DNA from: Cymbidium sinense
Taxonomy: Eukaryota; Streptophyta; Magnoliopsida; Asparagales; Orchidaceae
DNA length: 64,000 nucleotides
Assembly (NCBI GenBank): GCA_021442155.1
Contig: CM038228.1
Coordinates: 90,167,737-90,231,736, forward strand
Reading direction: 5' to 3'
Under the pieces are notes generated by a model. It saw nothing but the letters and a program-made list of their open reading frames with translations. It was not told where the DNA came from and searched no databases. Of the stretch, positions 48,651-58,529 are shown one piece after another (positions within the stretch are counted from its first letter, which is position 1; each line of letters begins with the position of its first letter). A program made the translations under genes and the position numbers.

Positions 48651-48981
48651 AAAAAAAATAAAAAAATAATAAGAAGAAAAAAATATTGCTATTAGTAATA
48701 TAAAAAAAAAAGAAAAAAAAAAGGTGCCTCACATATGTTCGGCCACTCATGTCCATCTCCTTAAATAGAATTGGAAATTCTCAACCGTTCTGAAGAACTA
48801 CTCCCGCTCGTCTGTTCAAACTCCAACCGCTCACGCGAGCTATCTTTCCTGTTTAAACGAGTCCGCTCTTCGAAACTGCTCCCGTTGTCAGTGACTCCAA
48901 AACCGCAACCAGGCGGTAAATGCCCTCACTCTTGTCTTCCGCTTCTCATTCTCGTGTGTGGCTCTCTCTCCACCCTTCTAG

Positions 48982-49391
48982 GACTCCATTTGGCTTAGAT
49001 ATTGGCTTTCAAAAAAATTGGCTGATAAGTATTTTTTAAAAATTTCTGTACTTCTTTACAAGCTGAAAAGTTGAAGTTTAATATTTGGATATATATTAAT
49101 TTTCAAGAGAAATTTAAGCTTTTTTTTTTACCATATTTAAAAATAATATTATAAATAATCAAATTGTTCTCTAATAATCAAATACTCAACATTTACTTAA
49201 AGAGGGTTATTTACTGATTCCTTTCCTAAACCAGAGCGTGAAAGGTATTTTCGTTTCGCTTTTTCAAATGGCACTAAAATAGAGTTTTGAGCTAAACGTG
49301 ATTTAATAAAGCAGGCTAATCAAATACCATTACTAATCTTATTTTCACGTCTCAAATCAAAACGCACTAAAAATTTTAGCCAAACGAAGCC
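48982..49391. mobile_element. ~410-bp MITE inserted in LTR C
   Basis: Ends are inverted: GACTCCATTTGGCT on the left, AGCCAAACGAAGCC on the right (11 of 14 positions pair). CTAGG flanks or overlaps both ends. LTR B/C lacks it and reads straight from CCAGCCTTCT into the CT run at about 31436. The interior is AT-rich without ORF. The superfamily is uncertain: the ends look like hAT or Harbinger-type MITEs, but the duplicated bases do not fit either cleanly. Confidence 0.75.
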
Positions 49392-49392
49392 T

Positions 49393-49423
<31 letters not shown>

Positions 49424-49870
49424 CCGATCGTTTACGACTACGCCCATGAACATCATCCGTCGCAGGAGTCTCCTCGCCGCCGACGCCATCTTATCCATCG
49501 ACGCTAGACCCGTCACTCTCCTCCACAATTTCTCTGCTTATCAAACTGTGGCGGCCCTCAACTTCACTTACCTGATTCGGGAGTTTTCAGTCAATGTGTC
49601 CTCCGCCGACCTCAACCCCACCTCCTACCGTGACCATAGGGTGACCTTACGCTAGATGAAGCATATCGTATGCTAGATATGGGATTTGAGCCACATATCA
49701 GGAAGACTGTCTCTTAGATTCGTCTTGATCATCAAACTCTTTACTGGAGTGCTACTTGGCCCAATGCAGTTGAACAACTTGCTAAATAGTTTCTTTACAA
49801 TCCATACAAGGTGACTATTCGTTCCGCCAACTTCAAAGCTAATCATGCACACCAGCAACAGCAATGGTTG
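49392..49870 (+). pseudogene. Captured leader ORF fused to DEAD-box helicase fragment (LTR C)
   Basis: After a (CT)n run an ATG at 49446 opens a 69-codon frame (MNIIRRRSLLAADAILSIDA ...) that I do not recognise. At about 49650 it meets, with a 1-2 base slip, the helicase piece LDEAYRMLDMGFEPHIRKT, then LDHQTLYWSATWPNAVEQLA and FLYNPYKVTI. These are motif II (DEAD here read as DEAY), motif III (SAT) and the linker of p68/DBP2-like helicases. Loss of the last Asp of DEAD and of all other motifs makes it non-functional. Two stops lie inside. LTR B/C has the same fusion. Confidence 0.75.
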
Positions 49871-49939
49871 CAAGTGCAACACCATCAGCAGACTTATAAA
49901 ATCTCTTTGGCAAATGCATGATAATTAGATTTTTTCTGT

Positions 49940-50960
49940 TTGGTGAATGTTGGACTTTTTGGGAGCCATAAAAATTTTGAAAATTCTTTCAAATTCTAAG
50001 GAATCTCAACTTTCTCAAAACAATAAAGGTGAAAGTGGCGATCATGACAAACTCACAGATCAATTTTTGGAAAAGGCGGCATCGATTTTGGATTTTACCA
50101 TTTGTGGTGACGACTCTTCTTCAGATTTGCTTTCTTTGGACGCATTAGAAGAACCATTTTATTCGCAAAAAATTGTCAATGCTAATTGTTTCTAGAGTTT
50201 TGGAAATGTGATTTCTTAGTCGACTTTCATTCTGGATTGAGGAACATGTCACGGAGTAAGATGAATGCCATTGTTGAAAAGTTCTCCTCAAGAGAGCTTA
50301 ATCTTTTGGTTGCTACTAATGTTGCTGAAGAAGGCCTTGATATTCAGACTTGTTGTCTTGTAGTTAGGTTTGATCTATTGCTGGCTTTATACAGTCTTGA
50401 GGTCGATAGTTGAGATCTATGCTTCCTCCCAATGCTCCTCTCCACCAGGTTGATAGTTTACCATGTGATTCAAAAGATGAAGCCAAGAGAGCTGCATGCT
50501 TGAATGCCTGCATAGAACTACATAAAGGGGTGCCTTGTCAGATTGCCTAGTTTCAGTAATACAAAGAACAATGAATCTACAACACACTTTCCTAAATACA
50601 GTTGCCCATGATGAAACAAATATGAGCGCATGCATGCATGACAGAAGACAATGACGAATTTCATCAATTGGAAAGGCACTATGTTTCAAGAACTTATCTA
50701 AGGTCTCCAGAATTTATACATCACGATTCAGGGACTTGTATTAAATAGAGTCCTTTTGCATGTATAAGGCCTAGACAAATGGAGCCTATGAATACACTAC
50801 AGGTTGACATTGATCATGGTCCTACTCATACAAATGGAGGTAGAAATCATAATTGTTTGAAGGCCTCGCCGTGGTCATCAGGGCGTGACGAGATGAAATC
50901 CGGCTATGATGTCGCAAAATACCGCTCACTCATCGTGTCGAGTAAAGCTGATATGCCTCT
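49940..50960 (+). pseudogene. Dicer-like 4 fragment captured in LTR C
   Basis: 49947-50195 reads FLGAIKILKILSNSKESQLS and a DLLSLDALEEPF segment, likely the inter-motif region of the DCL4 helicase. 50186-50413 holds [20 protein letters not shown], then [20 protein letters not shown] and VRFDL, covering helicase motifs IV-V of a plant DCL4. The following QSRGRAR motif VI is lost. 50425-50540 shows NAPLHQVDSLPCDSKDEAKR and NACIELHKGV of the dimerisation domain. The part between (present at 36409-36600 in LTR B/C) is deleted here. 50600-50960 may continue in Dicer-like sequence but I cannot confirm it. Confidence 0.75.
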
Positions 50961-51540
50961 GCATTAAGAATATCTGCATATATATACTCTTATCTTATGT
51001 GATTGTCTCGAATGTGCTCATCGGTAATGAGTGATTGAAGTCGTAGGAGTCTTCAACAATTTATACTCGTCGAGCATGTGGGTAGGCCAAATCACCCGTC
51101 TACCCTCTGGGATGATGAGCTACAAATTTTGTTAAAATTCTAAACTTAGAGAAAAAAAATGAAAAGTAAAAGAGTCAACTTAAGAATGTTAAGCAAAGAA
51201 ACTTAAAGCTAAAAGTCAAATTAAAACTCAAACAACAAAAGGGGGAGGGAAAATAGCATATAACAAACACAAAAGTTAAAAAAAGAGAGGGAAAATGAAA
51301 CCTACTCTGAGGGATAAATATTCTTTTAAAATAATAAATTAAACTGTCTTTTACAATCTAAATCAAAATGCCTTCTTCGCCACTGGATTTGCAACTCTTT
51401 ATACAAGCAAAGGCGATCAAATCAAAATCTATAAAAATTATAAGGTTTACTTCAACCAAAAATTAAAGAATTTCATCCTAACTATGATTTTCAAGATCAA
51501 TATTTTCATTAATTAGATATGTAACTAATCTATAAACACA
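50961..51540 (+). other. Distal LTR C segment without recognised coding
   Basis: Colinear with 37150-37720. Contains AAAAGGGGGAGGGAAAA at about 51237-51253 and a second purine run at 51277-51295. No gene. Confidence 0.5.
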
Positions 51541-51542
51541 TG

Positions 51543-52110
51543 ACACTATGTTGAATGCCTAAATTCAAGTGTCAGGATCTTTGCTTTTTAATCTTAGGTC
51601 CGATTAACAAAAAAAAAAACTTATAATAAGAGTTTCAAATCGGTGAAATGAAAATTGATTACGTCACGTGACAAGTGTAATCCTCTATTACGCCTAAATA
51701 GAGTTGTGATCTAAAGCTCTTAAACATATTCAAATTAATCAGATTTTCAATTCAAATCAAATATCAATCACATAATTCAAAAATAAAAACTACATAAATT
51801 CTTAAATATACTCGTTTGCGTCATACTATGAATGCTTAAATTCAAGTGTATAGATGTTGCGGTTGCTTCAGTTTAGTATTAAGTCAGTTATGAGAACCTA
51901 AAAACCTTTAATAAGAGTTTCAAATCGTGAAATATCAGAAACTAATTTATTAGGTGAGATCTAATTCTCTTTTACAGAGTTGTGATATCTAAAACTCTAA
52001 ATAAATTATAAGTAATCAATTTTTCAAATCAATGAAAATTGCTTAAATGAAACTCTATCATTAAAAGCTCAAATCAAATCCAATCTATCCACCTTCCACA
52101 ATTATTTGTC
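51543..52110 (+). repeat. ~300-bp tandem duplication within LTR C
   Basis: Second occurrence of the internal duplication described for LTR B/C, so it predates the split of the two LTR copies. Confidence 0.8.
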
Positions 52111-52849
52111 GGGGGTGACAAATTAAGAAAATTATAGCTCACAAATGAGCCAATGTCAAATCAAGTGTTATGTTATGTTCACTCTCAATCAATCTCTAGT
52201 ATGATTCCTCTGTGGCTTGGCCCATGGTCCACAGATGAAGCGATTCGACGAGTCCCTGACGGTGGTTTGTCTGGTTGACTCCATTATATTACAATCGTAT
52301 AGCCCGTGCTCTCACTTTGAGTTTGAATCATAGGGAATTTATATAGGAAATACCCTCACAAAGGTAGACTTAAGTCTCTCCTAGACAAAACACCGCAGTC
52401 TGAGGATTCTTTGATATAACCCATGTGTTGTTGATGAGGATCCTTCGTTGGGTCATTCTCTCCTACTAAGTAGACTAGGGACCCGTAGGATGACCCATGG
52501 GATCTAGATCGGGCACATCATCATTCCTCCAATCATCCGGTTTAAGTTGAAATGATAATTTTCATAATCTAAAATTTGAAACTCTATATGCTGCTACTAT
52601 ACGCTATACATTAAGTGATCTAATGACTAGCCTTAATTGAAAGTTCTCTCTCACTTATTAGGAGGGGTAATTAATTATAGGGTTTGTGCCTATAGGAAAC
52701 CTAGAACCAGATCTAAAGTCCTCACCAAATGAGGACGAAATCTCTGGGTAGTGTCTTATATACTATTTCATCTGCCTTCTGAAAATTACACCGATACTTT
52801 AAATCACTCTTTTCATCGAAGAGGTGATGACAAATTTTCAGAGCCCACA

Positions 52850-53920
52850 CCTCTACAATCCTATGTATAACATTTAATTTTTCTTTCATGTTGTAGGTGA
52901 TATGGGCCGTCTGGATGCAAGTATGCACGAGTAATGCTTGTTATGCCTTGCTTTGGGCCATTTCTTCTAGGTACCTTGATCTAAAAAAGAATTGAGTGGT
53001 ACCTCCATAATTGTGTGCTCAAAGCTTTGGTCACGTAGAGTGGGCGTGGCTATAGATCCTTTTTTCGATGGTCACGGAAGGTCATGTTGGGTTGATTATC
53101 CGGTTTACATATCACAGTGAGGGGTCAGACATTATTTAATTGTTGTCGTGGATGATGTTACACCTTCTATTGACCTGGCTATCAGTCGGTACATGAGGTG
53201 GTATCGATTCTAGGCTTTCTTGTACATGCTGAGGGCTCCGACCATTCCTCCTACCACTTACTATCCTCGAGCTCCTGAAGAGAGACTGATGGTAAGCATT
53301 AAAAAACTATATGCTAAATAAATATTTATACCTAATGAGTACTGAATTATATACTTGCATTTGTAGCGAGAATATATCTTGCACACACAAGATATTTTTT
53401 AGCCTTATTTTAGGAGAGACCAGGACACTGATTTTCAGCATTCAATCAACACTTATGAGGAGTTATGCAGGGAACTACACAAGAATATGCACATATCAGA
53501 TAACAGGTACAGGGATATAGATGAAGCTAGTAGTTCTTCTACAGCACCTCCGTCTTCTCAGCCATATACTATTTGATTTGATCAGTCCATCGTCATACCG
53601 GATGTGGTCCATACTGGTTGCGCTTGGCTCTAGCTTTCTCATGTCTCAGGAAGCCATGTTCGGTCCATTTTAGTCATGACAGTAGCAGACCCTCCCATGT
53701 ATCCTCACCCACCCCATATGCGCATATGCGGAGTGTACACTTCCCCTTAGCGGGACTATCGCAGAGATACCGATGTTACACCTCGGTGATCGGTCTGATC
53801 CAGAGCCAGGCGAAGATGAAGCGCAGCATTGGCAACACCATTTGACCGTCCTCCTCGATACCTGCCGGATACTCAGGGGGGTGGCCGACTTCCACCACCG
53901 CCAGGTAAATTAAATGTCCT
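52850..53920 (+). pseudogene. Plant-mobile-domain-like gene remnant flanking the array
   Basis: Non-LTR sequence begins here. Plus-strand pieces read VVDDVTPSIDLAISRYMRWY, then PTTYYPRAPEERLM, an intron-like GT at 53292 to AG near 53413-53416, then DTDFQHSINTYEELCREL and a Ser/Pro-rich end (ASSSSTAPPSSQP). This composition and layout resembles plant mobile domain proteins of Mutator-like elements, where an aromatic WY segment precedes a short exon and a Ser/Pro tail. Several stops are present. Assignment is tentative; the upstream exons may lie on the other side of the retrotransposon array. Confidence 0.4.
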
Positions 53921-54264
53921 CCTTAGTCTTTAGTTATTGGTGTACTATACACTGTTTTCTCAATGTTGTATATTTCTTATGTACACTTTATATCAAGACA
54001 CTATTTTCTATATTATATATTTTCATTCGAGTAATTTGCATTTTGGCATATCGAGATATTTGTTGGTATTGAATTATCAAATTTAGAAATTTTGGAGAAG
54101 TAGACAAGAGCTACGAATTTTTTATGCTGAGTAAATGTTTCAACTAGCAACCTTTGTAATGAGATTGTCACATCTATTATTATTTTGTTAATGTCTTCAA
54201 AGCGTCAAATTTTACATGCTTAAAATGAATTCATTCTTATTGTTATTTTTGAATCCACCCGTAT
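53921..54264. other. Unassigned AT-rich stretch
   Basis: No gene, repeat or motif recognised between the mobile-domain-like remnant and the tandem repeat. Confidence 0.4.
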
Positions 54265-55110
54265 TCACAAAGCTGTTCGCCTGACGGTCAAAATTTCATC
54301 TCTAAGTCAACATGAAAGTCATCAGAAATTTTGTTCCAATTCCAACGATACCAAGCTCGCTAAATTCCGGCAACGGACAACTGCATGATGGCCAATATAC
54401 CGCGGTTGGTCGCACTATTCAAAACTGCGCCGTAGATTTTTCGCGCATTGGCAAAATCTGCTACGCAGAGCCACAATCGCCTTTTTCAGTCAACATGAAA
54501 GTCGTGGGGCATTTTGTGCTGATTCTAACGATATCAAGCTCGCTCAATTCCGACAATGGACAACTCCGGTACGGCCAAAATATCGCAGCTGGTCGCACTA
54601 TTCAAAACTGCACCGCAAATTTTTCACGCATTAGTAAAACTGTAGGTCACAATCACCTTTTTAGTCAACATAAAGTCATGAGAAATTTTGTGCGATTCCA
54701 AAGATATCGCTTGCTAAATTCGATAATGGACGACTCATGACCAAAAATACCGCATGGTCGCCTATTCATGCCGCAGATTTTTCACATTGGCAAAATCTGC
54801 TATGCAAGGAACCACAATTGCCTTTTTTGGTTAACATAAAAGTCATGGGGAATTTTGTGCCGATTCCAACGATACTAAGCTCGCTCAATTCTAACAACGA
54901 ACGACTCCGGTAGGGCCAAAATACCACGGCTGGTCACACTTTTCAAAACTGCGCCACACATTTTTCTCGCATTGGCAAAAATTGCTACGCAAGGGGCCAC
55001 AATTGCCTTTTTCGGTCAACATTAAAGTCACGGGGAATTTTGTGCCGATTCTAACGAAACTAAGCGCTTCAATTCGACAATGAATTCCAATACCACCAAA
55101 ATACCGCTGC
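54265..55110 (+). repeat. ~180-bp tandem repeat, about five copies
   Basis: Copies are marked by GTCAACATGAAAGTC or variants at about 54308, 54490, 54666, 54831 and 55015 (spacing 182, 175, 167, 184). Each also contains TTTTGTGC, CCAACGATAC, AAGCTCGCT, AATTCCG, GGTCGCACTATTCAAAACTG and TTTTTCGCGCATTGGCAAAA. The first two copies are open in one frame (54312-54740), but this is a property of the repeat. It ends about 330 bp before the CCR-like start codon. Confidence 0.9.
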
Positions 55111-55442
55111 CCATAATTTTTTTTGAAAAATAATTATTCTGGAATATGCAACTGGCTCTAACTGTGCAAATCATGTGGCACTAGTCATATATTAAATGAG
55201 CGACTGTACTTATTTTTAATTTTTTTTAATGCCTATTTTAATAATTATAATTTAAAACATACTTAATTTAAAAATTTAGCCAAACTCCACAAATCTTCGC
55301 AATTGAGCTTCCGCTGCCTAAGCGACTGACCTCCGCGATTTACTTATCGTTTCCAAATTCCAATTCCTCTGAAATTCCATTTCTCCTTTGTCTGCGGATT
55401 ATCATCTAGAGAAGACCCGCAGGCAAAGTTGCTGAAAAAGAG
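55111..55442 (+). promoter_or_regulatory. Upstream region of the CCR-like gene
   Basis: AT-rich to about 55280, then more balanced with a leader containing CCATTTCTCCTTTGTCTGCGG. No convincing TATA box at the expected distance. The start codon context is AAAGAGATGACG. Confidence 0.35.
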
Positions 55443-55937
55443 ATGACGATCACTGTTCCAGAGGCTGAGAAGCGAGTATGCGTTACCGGCGGCAACGGCT
55501 TCATCGGATCCTGGCTTGTGCGAACTCTCCTTGAGAAGGGTTACGCCGTCACTGCCACCTTCCAGCCCGGCACCGACCCCTCTCACCTCTTCGCATTCCC
55601 CGGCGCCGATGAAGGGCGCCTTCATCTCAGGGAGGCTGACCTCCTCGACGCTACTGCCATCGCCGACGCAGTGGATAGGTGCCGTGCGGGAGTGTTCCAT
55701 GTGGCGTCGCCCTGCACGCTGGAGGACCCGCGGGACCCGGAACGGGAGCTACTGATGCCGGCGGTGATTGGGACGCTTAACGTGCTGGAGGCAGCGCGGG
55801 CCGCCGGATCCCGTCGGGTGGTGCTTACGTCCTCCATCTCATCGATGGTGCCAAACCCTAGATGGGCTACTGACCGACCTGGCCGTCCAGTAGACGAGGA
55901 GTGCTGGACTGATCTGGATTACTGTGAAACACGGCAG
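55443..55937 (+). CDS. Cinnamoyl-CoA-reductase-like NAD(P)-dependent reductase, first exon
   Basis: A 165-codon exon, GC-rich and without any frame break, starting MTITVPEAEKRVCVTGGNGF. It has the Rossmann motif TGGNGFIG at residues 15-22, ADLLD at 65-69, VFHVASP at 84-90, GTLNVLEAA at 110-118 and the catalytic-Ser strand VVLTSSISS at 126-134. This is the extended SDR family that includes CCR and dihydroflavonol reductase and reduces CoA esters or ketones in phenylpropanoid metabolism. The exon ends in phase 0 at CAG|GTGTTG after CETRQ, where relatives continue with KWYPVSK and the catalytic YxxxK. No such continuation is seen in the remaining 8 kb. The basic NADPH-specificity residue after strand 2 is not obvious (ATFQPGTD). 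Family level is sure; substrate is not. Confidence 0.85.
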
Positions 55938-56309
55938 GTGTTGATCTTCTTCTCGTTCTCCACGATTTCTCTATGTTGTTATTGGAAAATTAACTGTATA
56001 TACATATCTAATGCCTAAATTTTCATATTTAAGAAAAAATTACATAACGCAAATCTAATATATTTATACATCTAGCACTTAAAATTTCAAATTTACATAT
56101 CTCAAACTTTTCTATACCTAAAAATGTGTATTTCACTTAAAAAAAGTAAGTGATAGTGCTATTTTGGATGTGATGATAAAGATTTAAGTGTTAGATATGT
56201 AAATATATAAGAATTATGTGGTATGTAGGTAAATCCCCCTATATGAACATTGTTTCACTTTAAAAAGTCAGTGCTAGTAGTTTTTGATGTGATGGTAAAG
56301 ATTTAAGTG
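55938..56309 (+). other. Start of intron 1 of the CCR-like gene
   Basis: Begins GTGTTGATCTTC and turns AT-rich at once. It contains two similar ~110-bp segments (about 56130-56235 and 56255-56320), marked by TCACTT...AAAAAG..., AGTGCTA and GATAAAGATTTAAGTG or GGTAAAGATTTAAGTG. Confidence 0.6.
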
Positions 56310-56470
56310 ATATGTATACAACAACAACAAGCCTTAATCCCACTAGGTGGGGTCGGCTACATGAATCCTTCGCTCCATTGTGTCCTATTATGTGTCAAAA
56401 ATTCTTATTTAATTCAAGTATCTAAGATCATTTTTCATTAATGAATGAAATGTGTCATACACCATACCGA
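56310..56470 (-). mobile_element. SINE/LINE 3' tail (Au-SINE or RTE type)
   Basis: ACAACAACAACAAGCCTTAA followed by TCCCACTAGGTGGGGTCGGC and TACATGAATCC is, on the minus strand, the well-known 3' end shared by Au-type SINEs and plant RTE LINEs, with a TTGTTGTTGTT tail. The body is short and decayed, ending by about 56470. Confidence 0.65.
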
Positions 56471-57660
56471 TTTTTTTATCTTGTCAGGCCTCTAAGACAA
56501 ATGAGGTCTCAAACCCGAAAGAAGACAAAACGAATATATATTCATCCCCTTCCCCCCTTTTTTTTTCTAAGTCAGGAATTAACAAAATTTTACAAGATTC
56601 CGCCTGTACAGGTGACGCCTAACGGATGGGCTTACTCGACACGCTCTTGAAGGTAGATGGCGGGTCTTCATGACACCACAACCGATCATCTCGCGCCCTC
56701 TTCAAAGACGACGACCTTCAAACACGCAGTAAACACAAGTATATATATCCACATTCACACATCCCACATGTTCTCGACTAATATTTCAGCTGTAAATGAT
56801 CAGTGAACGAGGTTGTATGAAAATCAAGAAGAACACTTGCGGTGTCACTTCCGCATGGGAATCAAGAGGTAATGCGAGAAATGCGACGCCAAAAATCGAA
56901 AGAAGATCCCGCTTCGACACGCCGCCCTCAATATGGCAAGATTGAAAGAGCGATAAGAGCGACACGGAACCGAAAAGAAGAACTTGACGCCTCCGACACG
57001 AGGCGAACAAGAGGTAATGCAAAGATGTAAACCGAAAGAAGACCCGCTGACGATGTTCTTCCCTGGTTTTGAAGAAATTTTCGTTTCGCAAAGCTGAATT
57101 TGAAATTCGGATTAGGAAAAATGAGAGAATTTTCGGATTAGGAAAATGAGGGTTTTTGAAAGTTGATTTTCGGTTTTGGTGAAAATGAGGGAAAAACAAG
57201 AGAATTTCGGATTGAGGGTAAGGTAAAGAGGAGAAATCTGGATTTGTAAGGGTGAGGGAAAATGATTTTCGGTTTTTAGAGAGGGGAAGGAGATAGGGAA
57301 AGTGATTTTCGGATTGGAAAAAGAAGAAGAAAGAAAAGGAAGGAAGAAGAAGAAAGGGAAGAGGAAGGAATAAGAAAGGGAAGAGAAAGGAAGAAGAAAG
57401 GGAGGAGTTCAATCTTACTCTTTTCTCTGAGGAGAGGGGAAACTGAAAGGGCCAGCATTCATGCAACAGGAGAAGCAAGAGGGGAACTACTGAGGGCTTC
57501 ACGGCGTGAAGAGGAGCTGGATCGGTTAACCGAATGCATCGTATGCGTGAAGGAGAGGCTTCTTCCCCGTGAGGGGGGGAGGGGCGGGGCTCGTATGATG
57601 AGGAGGTCGAGCGAGGATTTCGCTGGAGTGAAAGCATGAAGGAGGGTCGAACCTAAATAA
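56471..57660. other. Intronic or intergenic stretch with imperfect repeats and a homopurine tract
   Basis: Three to four imperfect ~75-bp units at about 56820-57050 share AAGAAGA, CTTGCGG or CCCGCTT, GACGCC and ACACG. Bases 57316-57407 are almost only A and G. The long minus-strand open frame across this part (57637-56786) is Ser/Phe/Leu/Pro low-complexity and is not taken as a gene. Confidence 0.5.
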
Positions 57661-58520
57661 GGGATTAGGCTACTGAGTGGGATTTAGAGCATTAGGATTA
57701 TATTAGGGATTTAAATTAATTTTGAAATTGATTTCCTAAGTGTTTAATTAACTTTAACGTGAATTTTACGCCGATACAATCACATGGTCAATATACATAC
57801 CAATATAAGGTTATTTTGATGTTCGGATGCAACGTGGTCCGCTTCGCAACGGAGCCGCCGGCTCGTTTCACAAATCGGTCAATTTCACCAAAATGCGCCG
57901 CTGACCGCTGACTTTCGTGATTTCAATTAATCGCGAACACGACGTGTAACGACGCAATCAATGAATGGAGGTCGCTCAACTCTCGGCCCTCGACTTCGAT
58001 ATGCGTGCAGCGCCGACGACTCGAAGCTGATTACTGATCATCGTTATGCAATATTTATATTCCGACCGCTGAGCTCAACGCTGGCGAAATCGCTCGTCGA
58101 CGGAGATCATTTGAGTTGATTTTGATAACATTCTGTGCATTTCAACCTCGATTTGCGCGCTGACACTTTAAATCATTCGACATTTATACAGATTCGTCCG
58201 AATTGAGCGCGGACAATCTCATTTGATAGTTTTTGATGTTTCGAAGCTAGACGCGATCAATTTCATGAACGGAGGTCGTTTCCATCGCCGCTTTTCCCGA
58301 CTATATGCTGTCGACATATAGACTGAGCGCTTAATCGATTGATCGTTAAATTTTGCATATTTATATTTCGATCAATTTCGACGTTTCAACGCGTGACGAC
58401 AAGTTTTCGCCGACGGAGGTCGTTCATTTTCGCGACGCTCGCATTTTGAGCCTTAATTTCATGTACTTTCATCTCAAGTCCATCGAATTTGACTGGACTT
58501 GACTGACTTACGACATATGT
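57661..58520. repeat. Degenerate CpG-rich tandem repeat
   Basis: Segments around GGAGGTCGCTC, GGAGATCATTT, GGAGGTCGTTT and GGAGGTCGTTC recur at about 57967, 58099, 58274 and 58419, spaced 130-175 bp, with TTCGAC and GACGACT-like words between. Origin unknown; it could be the LTR or untranslated part of another element. Confidence 0.4.
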
Positions 58521-58529
58521 GGCCAACAC

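Larger units (their letters stand above)
48368..52849 (+). repeat. LTR C, right end of the array
   Basis: About 4.48 kb including a 410-bp MITE. It contains, in order, AT microsatellite, captured leader with ORF, helicase fragment, Dicer-like-4 fragment, unknown segment, ~300-bp tandem duplication, and ends GAGCCCACA at 52849. Beyond this point similarity to the other LTRs stops, so 52850 starts flanking DNA; the first five flanking bases CCTCT would be the target-site duplicate of a left end outside the window. Confidence 0.7.

Noticed and set aside
54312..54740. 142-codon open frame
   Set aside because: Spans two and a half copies of the 180-bp tandem repeat; the other copies do not keep the frame.
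55344..55837. Minus-strand frames opposite the CCR-like exon
   Set aside because: Shadow frames of a GC-rich coding exon; the plus-strand frame has the family motifs.
56786..57637. 283-codon minus-strand open frame
   Set aside because: Composition is Ser/Phe/Leu/Pro low complexity from the homopurine tract and GA-rich DNA; no domain, no splice or start support.
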